A stretch of 64,000 nucleotides of DNA from Nitrosospira multiformis (GCA_017306155.1 JAFKJB010000009.1:62001-126000), one strand, 5' to 3'. Shown: positions 54,018 to 63,872, counted from the stretch's first letter. The notes: generated from the sequence alone by a model not told the origin. A program made the numbers and translations.

Positions 54018-55700
54018 TCATGCATTGCGAAAGCGCGAATGCCTGAGCAGGAAGATGGCCAGTAGCGGCAATACGAGGCCAATTACAGTCACTGAAACCA
54101 GCAGCGGACCAAGTTCGCTGTAATCCGCGGGAACGGTAACCTTCCCGGTATCCGGGTCCGCCACTTCGCGCGTTACCATGAAAATCTGGTTCATGTACTT
54201 TGTTCCAAGCTGCGACGCAGACAGGGCAAGGTTGGTGAAGGAGGCCATCACCGCGAAGAAGGTGGCCTTGAGCGTCTCCGGCGCGGAGTTGGCAATCCAC
54301 GCCAGCATCGGGATCATTGCAATCTGCCCCAGGGGGGATTCCAGCGCCGTATCGATCACCGCAATAAAGCGCGCATCCACCACGCCATTCGTCAGGGACG
54401 CTGTCCATTCATGCAAACCATAATACATCCCGATTATGGGCAGGGACAAGAAAGTGCCGACGACGGTAAGCCAGCCGATAATGTAGGCAATCGAGCGTTC
54501 AGCCATGAATCGCCGAAAGATGAACATTCCCGCCAGGGTCAGGATCGCGCCGATCAGGGATAATGTCGCCAGAAACTGCTGATCAAAGCCAAGGTGGTCG
54601 ATCATCCACCAGGTTGAACCCGCCCCCGGCCCAGGTATGGCGCGGAACACGAATATCAGGATTGCCGTGCCCACCAGCACATTGCGCGCCTCGGGCTCCA
54701 GTTCGCCCGTCAGCCGCCACATCAGGAATAAGACGATGGCCATGGAAACCAGGAAGATGATTTCCTCTCCCCCCGGTATCCGGCTCAGGCCAACACTCAG
54801 GGAGACTGCCGTGAAAGCCAGGCCGCCGCCGAGTATCCACCAGTTTACCGGGGGGGGATCGGGGTTGACCCCAAGCAGCGCTTCCGATTCCATCCGGCTA
54901 TGACCTTGCGCTACAAGATGCGCAATATCCCGCCGATGCAGCCATGAGGCGAACAGGACGCCGGTAACGGAAACCAGCGGGATGATCAAGGCAAGCTCAT
55001 AGACGAACAGGTATGCCGCGGCCTTGCCCGCCTCGGATAACTCGCCTACGCCCTGCAACACATAAACATTCACCACCGAGACCAGAACCCCTCCGCTGAT
55101 GATCGCGACCCGGCCCAGCGTCTGCATCGTGACATGCATGGATTTGCGGCTTTCGAGCGCCAGCGGGTTTCCGTCCTGGTCGACTCGCGGCACCGCTTCC
55201 ACTGTCATCGCATCCGCCACCACATCCTGCAGGACGTAACCAATGGGTGCCAGCAATGCCGCAGTAACGTACCACGCCTCCACGGTAGCAATAGTGCGCA
55301 TCTCCTCCAGGTATCCGAGCAACCCGATCATGATGAGCAGGCTCAACGTGATCAAGCCCGCGCCCAGGTACACCAGCAGGCTCTTCCACCGCCATACGAG
55401 GTCAACGAGGTGCCCGAGCGGCATTTTCAACGCCCATGGCAGCATCATCCAGAACCCGAGTGCCGCCAGGAATTCGGCCGAAAGCCCCAGCCGCTCCTTG
55501 ACGTAAAACGTGCCGACGATGCCTGTCAGGCCGGAAATGCCAGCCGCCACATAAACCATGAGCGGGGGCAGATAGGACAACCGCATTTCACGCCCCAGCG
55601 CGAAAATATTCTCATCCAGCCAGCTGCCGACGGTAGCGAGGAAACCCGCAGTTGGCCGCGCGGTTGCGGCCACCGCGCTTTTATCGGGAGACTGGTTCAT
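54018..55700 (-). CDS. MFS-type carrier, BT1/folate-biopterin-like
   Basis: This is a 560-residue inner-membrane protein with about twelve to fourteen hydrophobic segments. The start, after a ~40-residue cytoplasmic tail, is YLPPLMVYVAAGISGLTGIVGTFYVKERLGLS, and ALGFWMMLPWALKMPLGHLVDLVWRWKSLLVYLGA resembles the BT1/FBT branch of the major facilitator superfamily. A long central loop (VAQGHSRMESEALLGVNPDPPP) separates the two halves. An unusual soluble insertion (VTREVADPDTGKVTVPADYS) lies before the last segment. The substrate is unknown. Confidence 0.75.
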   Translation of the reverse strand: MNQSPDKSAVAATARPTAGFLATVGSWLDENIFALGREMRLSYLPPLMVYVAAGISGLTGIVGTFYVKERLGLSAEFLAALGFWMMLPWALKMPLGHLVDLVWRWKSLLVYLGAGLITLSLLIMIGLLGYLEEMRTIATVEAWYVTAALLAPIGYVLQDVVADAMTVEAVPRVDQDGNPLALESRKSMHVTMQTLGRVAIISGGVLVSVVNVYVLQGVGELSEAGKAAAYLFVYELALIIPLVSVTGVLFASWLHRRDIAHLVAQGHSRMESEALLGVNPDPPPVNWWILGGGLAFTAVSLSVGLSRIPGGEEIIFLVSMAIVLFLMWRLTGELEPEARNVLVGTAILIFVFRAIPGPGAGSTWWMIDHLGFDQQFLATLSLIGAILTLAGMFIFRRFMAERSIAYIIGWLTVVGTFLSLPIIGMYYGLHEWTASLTNGVVDARFIAVIDTALESPLGQIAMIPMLAWIANSAPETLKATFFAVMASFTNLALSASQLGTKYMNQIFMVTREVADPDTGKVTVPADYSELGPLLVSVTVIGLVLPLLAIFLLRHSRFRNA

Positions 55701-55824
55701 TGCTGCGGCAGGAAAGAAAGATTGTCGGGGATATCTGGCACGAAAACGTTTTAGATTTTTTATTTCAAGGATGAAGCGCGGCAGCGATAGTTGATCTTGC
55801 CTGTTACGCCAGCCGGCTCAGCGG

Positions 55825-56922
55825 TTACTGCCCTACGGCTGAGACAACCTGCTCCCGGACTCGGTTCCAGTAACTGGTTGCAACAAAGCCGTTGGCACAG
55901 GTCATGGTTGTCAATGTCATTATCAGGTATACCTCGCTTCGAGGCGCCTTGATATTGACGGCGGGATCGAGCAGATCGGGGGCGACTGCCACCCGCCGCA
56001 GGGTTTCCCCGGCCAGCAGTATCGGCCAGATGCAGGCCAGCCGTTGACGAATCTCCGAGACGGGAATCGCCATGGTATAAAACCAGCCCTGATCCAGGTG
56101 CTCGATGGCCATCCCGATGAGCCGGTCGAGAACCGGTTTGAATTTCGGCAGGCTGCCGTCATTCAACAGGTCCGCGGGCTTCAGGCCCACCTCATCGAGA
56201 AGTGATTCGGGAATATAGCAGCGGCCATTGTGCAGGTCCCGGCCGATATCCTTCAGAATGTTGGTGAGTTGCAGGCCTTTCCCAAACCTTACCCCGATGG
56301 CTGCCATCTCTTCCACATCCCAGCGGCCCATCGTCGGCCGGTGAGCGCAAATCATCCTGGTCCAGAAATCCCCGACACAACCGGCGACATGGTAGGTGTA
56401 CCGGTCCAGATCATCCAGCGTGGATAGCGCCGCAAGCCGGTCACTTGACTGTCCGGGGAAGCGCTTCAAGTCCATCTCCATCCCTTCTGTCAGCACCTTT
56501 ATGACCCACTGGATGCGCGTCCGGTCATCGGGCAAGCACTCCTCGTACAGTCTGAAACACTCCTCCAGCCGCTGCAGAAGAATGCTCTCTCCCGAGTCTT
56601 TCTGGTGAGGGACCAGCGCGCCCTGAATCTCCTGAACCGCTTTCCAGTCGACTCTGGCCGGAGTGAATTGCCCACGGAACCGGTTCAGGTATTCCAGGCG
56701 CTCTGTCCGGTCGATCAGATCCGTATCCGCAATGGTATCGGCAGCGCGCGCAAACAGATATGCCAGGCCCATCTGGTCGCGTACACCAATCGGCAGCACA
56801 TTGAGCGTGAGATAAAACGAACGGGAAACCTGCTTCAGGATGTCGTGCAGCAGCTCGTGTCTGATGGAGGGGGTAGTCAAGGATGGAAATTGAAAACAAC
56901 TGGATGAACAAGGCCGCAACAT
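55825..56922 (-). CDS. squalene/phytoene synthase family protein
   Basis: This 365-residue prenyl-diphosphate condensing enzyme has the first aspartate-rich motif in FARAADTIADTDLID and the second in GKGLQLTNILKDIGRDLHNGRCYIP, both intact. SRSFYLTLNVLP near residue 35 is the family N-terminal signature. It would join two farnesyl diphosphate molecules head to head, giving squalene for hopanoids, although phytoene synthesis cannot be excluded. The C-terminus has a hydrophobic stretch (VYLIMTLTTMTCANGFVATSYW) that may attach it to the membrane. No other isoprenoid genes lie beside it. Confidence 0.88.
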   Translation of the reverse strand: MLRPCSSSCFQFPSLTTPSIRHELLHDILKQVSRSFYLTLNVLPIGVRDQMGLAYLFARAADTIADTDLIDRTERLEYLNRFRGQFTPARVDWKAVQEIQGALVPHQKDSGESILLQRLEECFRLYEECLPDDRTRIQWVIKVLTEGMEMDLKRFPGQSSDRLAALSTLDDLDRYTYHVAGCVGDFWTRMICAHRPTMGRWDVEEMAAIGVRFGKGLQLTNILKDIGRDLHNGRCYIPESLLDEVGLKPADLLNDGSLPKFKPVLDRLIGMAIEHLDQGWFYTMAIPVSEIRQRLACIWPILLAGETLRRVAVAPDLLDPAVNIKAPRSEVYLIMTLTTMTCANGFVATSYWNRVREQVVSAVGQ

Positions 56923-57228
56923 TACCCGTTACCAGAGCTTAAGGTCAAGGCGTGTGTTTTTCAATCGCCTTCTCATGAGTAATAACTGGAAATACCCATC
57001 TATGCATATGTCGTAGCATGGATGGGGCATGGCGCCCCATCAAAACCTTGCCCTGAAACCCCCCGAGCGGAACAAGACACAAAACTATCAAGTTTTGCAT
57101 TTAGTACTTTGGTCCAATTGCTGAGCCCGTTTTAAGGCAATAACATCTGAATAGACCGGTTTGGGAATGGAGTGAGAGATCATCTTATTCTTTGGGCAGC
57201 GCTATAACTAGAAGTCAGCACAATATAG
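56923..57228. other. intergenic region ahead of the cas operon, with a perfect hairpin
   Basis: About 305 bases between the divergent squalene-synthase-like gene and cas3. GATGGGGC (57021-57028) pairs perfectly with GCCCCATC (57034-57041) over a 5-base loop, followed by AAAACC. It is not a type I-C CRISPR repeat. TATAAC at 57202-57207 could be the -10 of the cas promoter. The composition becomes AT-rich from here on. No array is present. Confidence 0.5.
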
Positions 57229-59466
57229 ATGGAAAGACCAAGCAAAACTCAATACCTCGCTCATGTCAGACAAGATTCCAACGGGGGTTGGAAAGAACAT
57301 CTATTAGAAGAGCATTTACAAGGGGTTTCACGTTTGGCGGGGGAGCTTGCCCAACCATTTGAAGGCGGGGAGTGGGCTGCTCTGGCTGGGTTATGGCACG
57401 ACTTGGGAAAATACTCAGCAGACTTTCAGGATTACCTCACGGTGGCGAGTGGTTATGAGAAACAAGATGCACACGTGGAAATTGAAGGTTCGTCAAAGCG
57501 CGTAAATCACTCCTCTGCCGGCGCCATTTTTGCCTGTGAGAAAATGGGTGCAAAGGGGAGGCTTCTAGCCTATTTGATTGCGGGCCACCATGCAGGATTG
57601 CCGGATTGGTCAGCAGCGGAGACAGGCGCAGCAGCATTGGAATATCGACTCACCTCAAAGGAGTATCTTGAGGCATTGCCTTTCTCGAAAATTCCTTCCC
57701 AGATAATCAACCCAGACATATTGCCGTCCCAAAAACCTTTAGGCGGAGCAGATGGATTAGCGCTGTGGTTGCGCATGCTGTTTTCGTGCCTGGTGGATGC
57801 GGATTTTCTCGATACAGAAATCTTCATGGATGAGGAAAGAGCAGCCATCCGTCAAGATTACCGCGATCTAATTAGCCTCCTTACCGATTTCAATGGTCAC
57901 ATGGAGCAGATGATATCGAAATCCGACCCCACTCCTGTTAACGCTATTCGTCGGGATATTCTGCGTCAATGTCGTACTAAAGCTGCTTTCATGCCAGGAC
58001 TGTTTTCACTAACCGTTCCTACGGGCGGCGGAAAAACATTGGCAAGCATGGCCTTTGCCTTGGAGCACGCGCTTGCCCACAATAGAAAGAGGATAATTTA
58101 CGTTATTCCATACACTAGCATTATCGAGCAAACCGCTGGTATCTTCCGTTCCATATTTGGTGATAACGTTGTTGAACACCACTCCAACCTGGATCCTGAT
58201 AAAGGTGAAAATGCGCGCTCCCGTCTGGCGGCAGAAAACTGGGATGCTCCAATTGTAGTAACGACCAACGTTCAGTTCTTTGAGTCCCTATTTGCTTCCC
58301 GCACCAGCCGTTGCCGCAAGTTGCATAACATAATAGATAGTGTAGTGGTATTGGACGAGGCGCAGCTACTACCGCCTGAGTTCCTGCAGCCCATTACGGA
58401 TGTAATAAATCTGTTGGCAGCTCATTACGGGGTCACTTTTCTTTTTTCCACTGCCACCCAACCCAAGCTTGCATCCTTCGAAGTTTACGGCCAAAAACCT
58501 TTTCGCGGCCTGGATAATGTATGTGAAATCATTGAGGACACAGATGCGCTATACGCCGCATTAAAGAGGGTAGAGGTTGAAATACCTTCTGACCTATACA
58601 AGCCGCGGGATTGGGATAGCCTCGCAGCGGAATTCGGCCAATATCCCAAAGTGCTTTGCATTGTCAATCGCCGTGATGACGCTCGCCTCCTTCATGGGCT
58701 CATGCCGAAAGGTACGCTACATCTATCTGCGTTAATGTGCGGCGAGCATCGCAGCCAGGTAATTGCCGAGATCAAATCGCGGTTAAGCCATAATGAGCCG
58801 GTGCGTGTCATTAGTACTCAGCTGGTAGAAGCAGGGGTCGATCTCGATTTTCCGGTCGTTTATCGCGCTCTGGCAGGCTTGGATTCTATTGCCCAGGCAG
58901 CGGGCAGATGTAATCGGGAGGGTAAATTAAAGGGGTTGGGGAGAGTGATTGTTTTTGTGCCGCCAACTTCCGCTCCTCCAGGTTTGCTGCGACAGGCGGC
59001 ACAAATTTCTGTCAGCCTTATGGCTGGGCTCAAAGAGGATCTTTTGGGGCGTATCGTAGTTCAGCGGTTTTTCGAGCATCTTTATGTTCGCGCTCCTTCG
59101 TTGGATAAGCACAGTATTACCGATCTTCTCAGCAGAGACGCTCGACGGGCGCAGATTCAATTTCGCACAGTCGCACAAAAATTCAAGCTCATCGACGATA
59201 AGTACCAAACAATTCTAGTGCGGTATGGAAAAAGTGATGAACTCCTTGAGCTATTATCCCGCATTGGCCCGACACGCGATCTTATGCGCAAGCTGCAGCG
59301 CTATGCTGTAAACATACCCCCGCGGCTGTTTGTTCATCTGGCAAAGACCGGCGACGTATACCCGATCCATTCTGGAATATATGCTCAAGTTGGAAACAAG
59401 CTTTACGATGAAATGTTGGGAGTCATTACAGACGGGGAAATAGCACCTGATGATTTAGTTATATGA
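57229..59466 (+). CDS. cas3: CRISPR-associated helicase/nuclease Cas3 (type I-C)
   Basis: This 745-residue effector nuclease-helicase has an N-terminal HD domain, with the metal-binding pair in LWHDLGKYSADF (H57-D58) and further histidines in INHSSAGAI-like (VNHSSAGAIF) and AGHHAGLPDW. The SF2 helicase follows: Walker A VPTGGGKTLAS near residue 262-270, motif II VVLDEAQLLPP near residue 376 (DEAQ form), motif III FSTATQ and motif VI AQAAGRCNREG. It degrades DNA marked by Cascade. The stop overlaps the open frame of cas5. Confidence 0.95.
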   Translation: MERPSKTQYLAHVRQDSNGGWKEHLLEEHLQGVSRLAGELAQPFEGGEWAALAGLWHDLGKYSADFQDYLTVASGYEKQDAHVEIEGSSKRVNHSSAGAIFACEKMGAKGRLLAYLIAGHHAGLPDWSAAETGAAALEYRLTSKEYLEALPFSKIPSQIINPDILPSQKPLGGADGLALWLRMLFSCLVDADFLDTEIFMDEERAAIRQDYRDLISLLTDFNGHMEQMISKSDPTPVNAIRRDILRQCRTKAAFMPGLFSLTVPTGGGKTLASMAFALEHALAHNRKRIIYVIPYTSIIEQTAGIFRSIFGDNVVEHHSNLDPDKGENARSRLAAENWDAPIVVTTNVQFFESLFASRTSRCRKLHNIIDSVVVLDEAQLLPPEFLQPITDVINLLAAHYGVTFLFSTATQPKLASFEVYGQKPFRGLDNVCEIIEDTDALYAALKRVEVEIPSDLYKPRDWDSLAAEFGQYPKVLCIVNRRDDARLLHGLMPKGTLHLSALMCGEHRSQVIAEIKSRLSHNEPVRVISTQLVEAGVDLDFPVVYRALAGLDSIAQAAGRCNREGKLKGLGRVIVFVPPTSAPPGLLRQAAQISVSLMAGLKEDLLGRIVVQRFFEHLYVRAPSLDKHSITDLLSRDARRAQIQFRTVAQKFKLIDDKYQTILVRYGKSDELLELLSRIGPTRDLMRKLQRYAVNIPPRLFVHLAKTGDVYPIHSGIYAQVGNKLYDEMLGVITDGEIAPDDLVI

Positions 59467-59486
59467 AACGAGTGGGAATAAGAATA

Positions 59487-60143
59487 ATGAAGATATTTTG
59501 CCTTGAGGTCAGGGGAGATTTTGCGTGTTTCACCCGTCCTGAAATGAAGGTTGAGCGCGTCAGCTATGACCTTATCACTCCCTCAGCCGCGCGAGCGGTG
59601 TTTGAGGCAGTTTTATGGAAACCGGCAATAAAGTGGAAGGTGACGAAGATTGAAGTGTTGAAACCGATCAGGTGGATAAACCTGAGGCGTAACGAAGTCG
59701 GAGCAGTCGTCTCCTCGCGCAACGTGCAGACAGCAATGAAGCTAGGAAGAGGGGAATTGGGTCTTTATATAGAAGACGAGCGACAGCAACGAGCTGGCCT
59801 ATTCCTCCGTGATGTTGCGTATCGCATTCATGCTGCGTTCGAGCTTCTACCTAATGCGGGTGAGGGGAACAATCCAGGCAAATTCTTAGATATGTTCGAG
59901 CGGCGCGCCAGAAAGGGTCAGTGCATAAATCAGCCGTATTTAGGCTGCCGAGAGTTTGCCGCTGACTTCCGCTTGATTGAAGTGTTCGATGCGTTACCTC
60001 CTCCTATTAACGAAAGTCGCGATCTGGGCTGGATGCTATATGACATGGATTACAGCGACCAAAAAAGTCCTAATCCATGCTTTTTTAATGCGAAGTTGGA
60101 AAGGGGAGTAATTGATTTAGTGGATGTGGAGGTGCGCGGATGA
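59487..60143 (+). CDS. cas5c: Cas5 (type I-C, Cas5d/Cas5c)
   Basis: This is a 218-residue RAMP protein. In type I-C, which lacks Cas6, this subunit cuts the pre-crRNA and stays on the 5' handle. The N-terminus MKIFCLEVRGDFACFTRPEMKVERVSYDLITPSAARAVFEA is diagnostic for the family, and I placed the start there; an ATG at 59463 that overlaps the cas3 stop would add eight residues. QRAGLFLRDVAYRIHAAFEL and the end WMLYDMDYS are also conserved. The stop overlaps cas8c as ATGA. Confidence 0.94.
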   Translation: MKIFCLEVRGDFACFTRPEMKVERVSYDLITPSAARAVFEAVLWKPAIKWKVTKIEVLKPIRWINLRRNEVGAVVSSRNVQTAMKLGRGELGLYIEDERQQRAGLFLRDVAYRIHAAFELLPNAGEGNNPGKFLDMFERRARKGQCINQPYLGCREFAADFRLIEVFDALPPPINESRDLGWMLYDMDYSDQKSPNPCFFNAKLERGVIDLVDVEVRG

Positions 60144-61834
60144 TTCTTCAAGCGCTATGCGCTTACTACGAACGGAATATCGATTTACCACGTCCAGGGT
60201 TTGAGACTAAGGGCATTCCTTTCGTAATCGAAATTGATTCCCGAGGCAAGGTAGTACAAATTGAAGATACGCGAACTACTTATGGGAAGAGGAGGAATCC
60301 TCGTAATTTCCTTGTCCCACAGGGAATGAAGAAAACTTCAGGCATTGCGGCTAATCTGTTATGGGATAACACTGAATATGTGCTAGGCGTAACGCTCAAT
60401 GGCAAAGTGGAGCGAGTCAAGGAGCAGCACGCAGCATTTCGAGCGCGATTCGAGCAGTTTTGTCTTGGAGTCGATGACGCCGGACTTAACGCCATTGGTC
60501 AATTTTTTGCGACGGGAGACAGGATTCGACTGGAAGCTGATTCACTTTGGCCAGAAATTCTGGAAACAAATCCTGTTTTGACTTTTCGTCTAAATGGGGA
60601 CTTGGAATTAATTTGCCAGAGGCCTGCTGTGAGGCACGTATTGGCTAACCCCATCGACTCCGATACGACACAAATAACATGTCTTGTTGCGGGGGCATCG
60701 GATAGTCTTGAGCGCTTACATACCTCTATCAAGGGTGTTAGAGGTGCGCAAACCAGTGGCGCAAATATTGTTTCCTTCAATAAGGAAGCCTTTAATTCAT
60801 TTGCCAAAGAGCAAGGAAGAAACGCGCCGGTGGGTAAGCATGCCGCCTTTGCATACACCACAGCACTCAATTATTTGTTGAGTAACGAGTCAGGCCAGCG
60901 CATTCAAGTTGGCGATGCGTCCACTGTATTTTGGTCAGAAAGGCAAACCGAGCTTGAGGACATCTTTGGGGATTTATTTGATGAACCTTTCAAGGATGAT
61001 CCGACAAAACAAACCAAGGCTGTCGAAGCATTATTCAACTCACCAAAGACGGGAGTTTTTACCGATAACAGTGATGATGCTCTCTTTTACGTTCTTGGCC
61101 TTGCGCCCAATGCCGCTCGTATAAGTATACGCTTCTGGCTGGTTAGCACGGTTAGCGAGATGTCCGCTCGCATTCGACAGCACTTTGACGACCTCAGGAT
61201 GATCAAGCCAAGCTTTGAAAAGCCTCATTTGTCACTTTTTACTCTATTGACTTGTACCGCTGTACAAGGAAAGTCTGAAAACATCACCCCTAATCTTGTG
61301 GGCGAATTCATGCGCGCAATTTTGGCTGGACTACCTTATCCCACAACTTTGTTGCAAGCGGTTATTCGCCGGATTCGAGCGCAGAGGGAGGTTACTTATC
61401 CGCGCGCGGCTCTTATTAAAGCCTATTTAAATAGGCAAGTTCGCTATCTACAGTCTCAAGAGGGGAAAATTACTGTGTCACTCGATGAAAGTAACAATAA
61501 TGCAGGTTACCTAATAGGGCGTCTATTTGCCACGCTGGAAAAAGTACAGGAGGAGGCAGTCAATCCTAGCACGACTATTCGCGATCGGTTCTACGGCGCT
61601 GCATCCAGTACACCTGTTACGGTATTTGCCAATCTGATGAAGCTCAAAAATCACCATCTTGCCAAGCTGGAGGATGGTCGTAAACGTTATTTCGAAAAAT
61701 TGATCGGTCAAATAATCTCCGGTATTACCGATTTTCCAGCCCATTTGAGTCTGGCTGATCAGGGACGCTTCGCCATCGGCTACTACCACCAGCGCCAAGC
61801 TTTCTTTACCAAATCCAACAAGCAGGGAGAATAA
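60140..61834 (+). CDS. cas8c: Cas8c (Csd1), Cascade large subunit
   Basis: This is the 564-residue large subunit of type I-C Cascade, responsible for PAM recognition. Family features include MILQALCAYYERN at the N-terminus, IEDTRTTYGKRRNPRNFLVPQGMKKTSGIAANLLWDNTEYVLG, SGANIVSFNKEAFNSFAKEQGRNAPVGKHAAFAYTTALNYLL and the C-terminal NNNAGYLIGRLFATLEKVQEEA ... RKRYFEKLIGQIISGI. The length is normal. It is known that an internal start in cas8c can yield a Cas11-like small subunit. I could not identify such a site with confidence. Confidence 0.95.
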   Translation: MILQALCAYYERNIDLPRPGFETKGIPFVIEIDSRGKVVQIEDTRTTYGKRRNPRNFLVPQGMKKTSGIAANLLWDNTEYVLGVTLNGKVERVKEQHAAFRARFEQFCLGVDDAGLNAIGQFFATGDRIRLEADSLWPEILETNPVLTFRLNGDLELICQRPAVRHVLANPIDSDTTQITCLVAGASDSLERLHTSIKGVRGAQTSGANIVSFNKEAFNSFAKEQGRNAPVGKHAAFAYTTALNYLLSNESGQRIQVGDASTVFWSERQTELEDIFGDLFDEPFKDDPTKQTKAVEALFNSPKTGVFTDNSDDALFYVLGLAPNAARISIRFWLVSTVSEMSARIRQHFDDLRMIKPSFEKPHLSLFTLLTCTAVQGKSENITPNLVGEFMRAILAGLPYPTTLLQAVIRRIRAQREVTYPRAALIKAYLNRQVRYLQSQEGKITVSLDESNNNAGYLIGRLFATLEKVQEEAVNPSTTIRDRFYGAASSTPVTVFANLMKLKNHHLAKLEDGRKRYFEKLIGQIISGITDFPAHLSLADQGRFAIGYYHQRQAFFTKSNKQGE

Positions 61835-61837
61835 ATC

Positions 61838-62785
61838 ATGACATTAAGTAATCGGTATGACTTCGTGTTGCTTTTTGATGTTAAAGACGGTAACCCGAAT
61901 GGGGACCCCGATGCAGGAAATTTGCCACGAATTGATGCGGAAACTGGGCGGGGTCTGGTAACTGATGTGAGTATTAAGCGCAAGGTACGCAACTTTATTG
62001 GACTGGTAAAGGATAAGCAGCCTCGTCACGAAATATTTATTCGTGAAAAAGCTGTGCTTAATCACCAAATAGAAAAAGCCTATGTTAAGAGCGAAGATGT
62101 TAAAAATGCTCTGGAGGATTGGCAAGCATGGCAAAAAGATAAAAAGAACAAAGCGAAGCCGGCGAGACATTATGAGGATATAGCTCGCGACTGGATGTGT
62201 GACAACTTCTTCGATATCAGGGCATTTGGAGCTGTTATGACGACAGGGGATGAGGATAGCGAAAGCAAGATTCGGCGGACAGCAGGACAGGTGCGAGGTC
62301 CTGTGCAGTTCACTTTTGCCCGATCTGTAGACCCAGTTGTTGTTTTGGAACATTCGATTACGCGAATGGCCGTAACGAATGAAAAAGACTTGGAAAAGGA
62401 GCGAACAATGGGACGCAAGTTCACCGTTCCTTATGGTCTTTATGTGGGTTATGGTTTTGTATCTGCGTTCCTGGCTAATCAAACAACCTTTAATGAGGAT
62501 GATCTGGAACTGCTTTGGCAAGCACTTAGCCAGATGTTCGAGCACGATCGCTCCGCCGCACGGGGACAAATGGCTACACGCGGCTTGTATGTGTTCAAGC
62601 ACGATAGCCAGCTTGGAAACGCTCACGCACACAGCTTATTCGAAAAGGTGGCTGTTAGGAAAAAGGACGAAGCAAAGGCCCCGCGTGAATTCTCTGATTA
62701 TGAAGTGACAGTAAATGGCAATGAGATGTCCATTAGCGGGCAGCTTTCTCCCATGGAGGGTGTAACGCTTACGCGGATGGCATAA
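61838..62785 (+). CDS. cas7c: Cas7 (Csd2), Cascade backbone
   Basis: This 315-residue RAMP protein polymerises along the crRNA. It opens [32 protein letters not shown], the classical Csd2 start, and has [33 protein letters not shown] and [25 protein letters not shown]. The length is normal. The stop is followed after three bases by a HicB-type gene instead of the usual cas4. Confidence 0.95.
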   Translation: MTLSNRYDFVLLFDVKDGNPNGDPDAGNLPRIDAETGRGLVTDVSIKRKVRNFIGLVKDKQPRHEIFIREKAVLNHQIEKAYVKSEDVKNALEDWQAWQKDKKNKAKPARHYEDIARDWMCDNFFDIRAFGAVMTTGDEDSESKIRRTAGQVRGPVQFTFARSVDPVVVLEHSITRMAVTNEKDLEKERTMGRKFTVPYGLYVGYGFVSAFLANQTTFNEDDLELLWQALSQMFEHDRSAARGQMATRGLYVFKHDSQLGNAHAHSLFEKVAVRKKDEAKAPREFSDYEVTVNGNEMSISGQLSPMEGVTLTRMA

Positions 62786-62788
62786 GCG

Positions 62789-62995
62789 ATGAATGAAATC
62801 ATATTTCTGGTTGAAGAGGCCCCGGAAGGGGGCTATACCGCTCGTGCGCTAGGCGAGTCGATTTTTACAGAAGCAGATGACGTTGAGAATCTGCATGAAC
62901 AGGTACGTGATGCCGTTCTTTGTCATTTCGACGAGGGGAAAGCGCCTCGGATCATCCGCCTGCACTTTACACGTGAGGAAGTGATCACCATATGA
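62789..62995 (+). CDS. HicB-like antitoxin embedded in the cas operon
   Basis: This 68-residue protein of the UPF0150/HicB fold begins MNEIIFLVEEAPEGGYTARALGESIFTEADDVENLHEQVRDAV. It lacks the extra C-terminal DNA-binding domain of long HicB proteins, so it should neutralise the toxin but may not bind a promoter. Close relatives are sometimes mislabelled as a 2-oxoisovalerate dehydrogenase subunit, which the sequence does not support. The stop overlaps the hicA-like start as ATGA. It sits three bases after cas7 and must share the cas transcript. Confidence 0.85.
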   Translation: MNEIIFLVEEAPEGGYTARALGESIFTEADDVENLHEQVRDAVLCHFDEGKAPRIIRLHFTREEVITI

Positions 62996-63240
62996 AACTG
63001 CCCAGAGATTTGACCGGCAAGGAACTGATCAAAGCTTTGGAGCAGATGGGATACCACGTAACGCGCCAGACTGGTAGCCACGTTCGAATGTCGTATGAAG
63101 CGATCGATCAACACCATGTGACCGTTCCCTTGCATAACCCGCTTCGCATAGGAACGCTTGCTGCGATTCTTGCGGACGTTGCGTCATATCACAAGCTGAC
63201 CCGTGAGGAGCTCGTCTCGAAATTGCTCAGGAAAAACTGA
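62992..63240 (+). CDS. HicA-like mRNA interferase toxin embedded in the cas operon
   Basis: This 82-residue double-stranded-RNA-binding-fold toxin carries the active-site histidine in TRQTGSHVRM and the pattern LPRDLTGKELIKALEQMGY at the N-terminus, then HHVTVPLHNPLRIGTLAAILADVA, which is typical of HicA. It would cleave mRNA when free of its HicB partner. Its stop overlaps the cas4 start (TGATG), so translation is coupled on both sides to the antitoxin gene and to cas4. No key residue appears to be missing. Confidence 0.87.
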   Translation: MKLPRDLTGKELIKALEQMGYHVTRQTGSHVRMSYEAIDQHHVTVPLHNPLRIGTLAAILADVASYHKLTREELVSKLLRKN

Positions 63241-63872
63241 TGAATGTCGATACTGTCGAACGTGATGACATCATCATGATTTCCGCGCTCCAGCATTATA
63301 GCTACTGCCCACGCCAGTGTGCCTTGATCCATATAGAGCAGGAATTCAGTGATAACGTGCATACTGCTCGGGGAGACGCCGCTCATGCCCGTGTAGACGA
63401 GTCTGGATGGGAGATTCAGCCCGGCGCTCGCGTGGAGCGGGCATTGCCCGTATGGTCTGATCGGCTTGGGCTAAGCGGGCGGTGTGATGCGGTCGAATTT
63501 CGAAAGGATGGAAGTATCTATCCCGTCGAGACGAAGCATGGTCCGCGCAAGACCAAGGCGCATGATGACCTGCAACTTGCTGCACAGGCGTTATGCCTGG
63601 AAGAAATGACGCGCAAATCTGTTCCTCGCGGCGCGATATATCACCATTCTTCCCGGAGGCGGAGAGAAGTGGTGATAACCGACGCGTTACGTATCCAGGT
63701 GGAAGAGGTGACAGCGGCGGTGCGTGCTTTGCTGATCTCCGGCAAACTCCCGCCTCCTGCCAATGATACGCGCTGCAAGGAGTGCTCCTTGAAGGAAATA
63801 TGCCAGCCGGAGGCACTGGCGGCCAAGGCGAGCCAACTCTCCTTACGCTCATCTCTTTTTGTTCCTGATTAG
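63240..63872 (+). CDS. cas4: Cas4 exonuclease
   Basis: This 210-residue RecB-family nuclease trims prespacers and defines the PAM end during adaptation. The iron-sulphur cysteines are seen at YSYCPRQCALIH (N-terminal) and RCKECSLKEICQPEA (C-terminal), the usual one-plus-three arrangement. The nuclease core is GRCDAVEFRKDGSIYPVETKHG (D and E-x-K). It overlaps the hicA-like stop and is followed after three bases by cas1. Confidence 0.94.
   Translation: MNVDTVERDDIIMISALQHYSYCPRQCALIHIEQEFSDNVHTARGDAAHARVDESGWEIQPGARVERALPVWSDRLGLSGRCDAVEFRKDGSIYPVETKHGPRKTKAHDDLQLAAQALCLEEMTRKSVPRGAIYHHSSRRRREVVITDALRIQVEEVTAAVRALLISGKLPPPANDTRCKECSLKEICQPEALAAKASQLSLRSSLFVPD

Noticed and set aside
62789..62995. 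2-oxoisovalerate dehydrogenase fragment
   Set aside because: This label is a common misannotation. The fold and the overlap with a HicA-like gene identify a HicB-like antitoxin.
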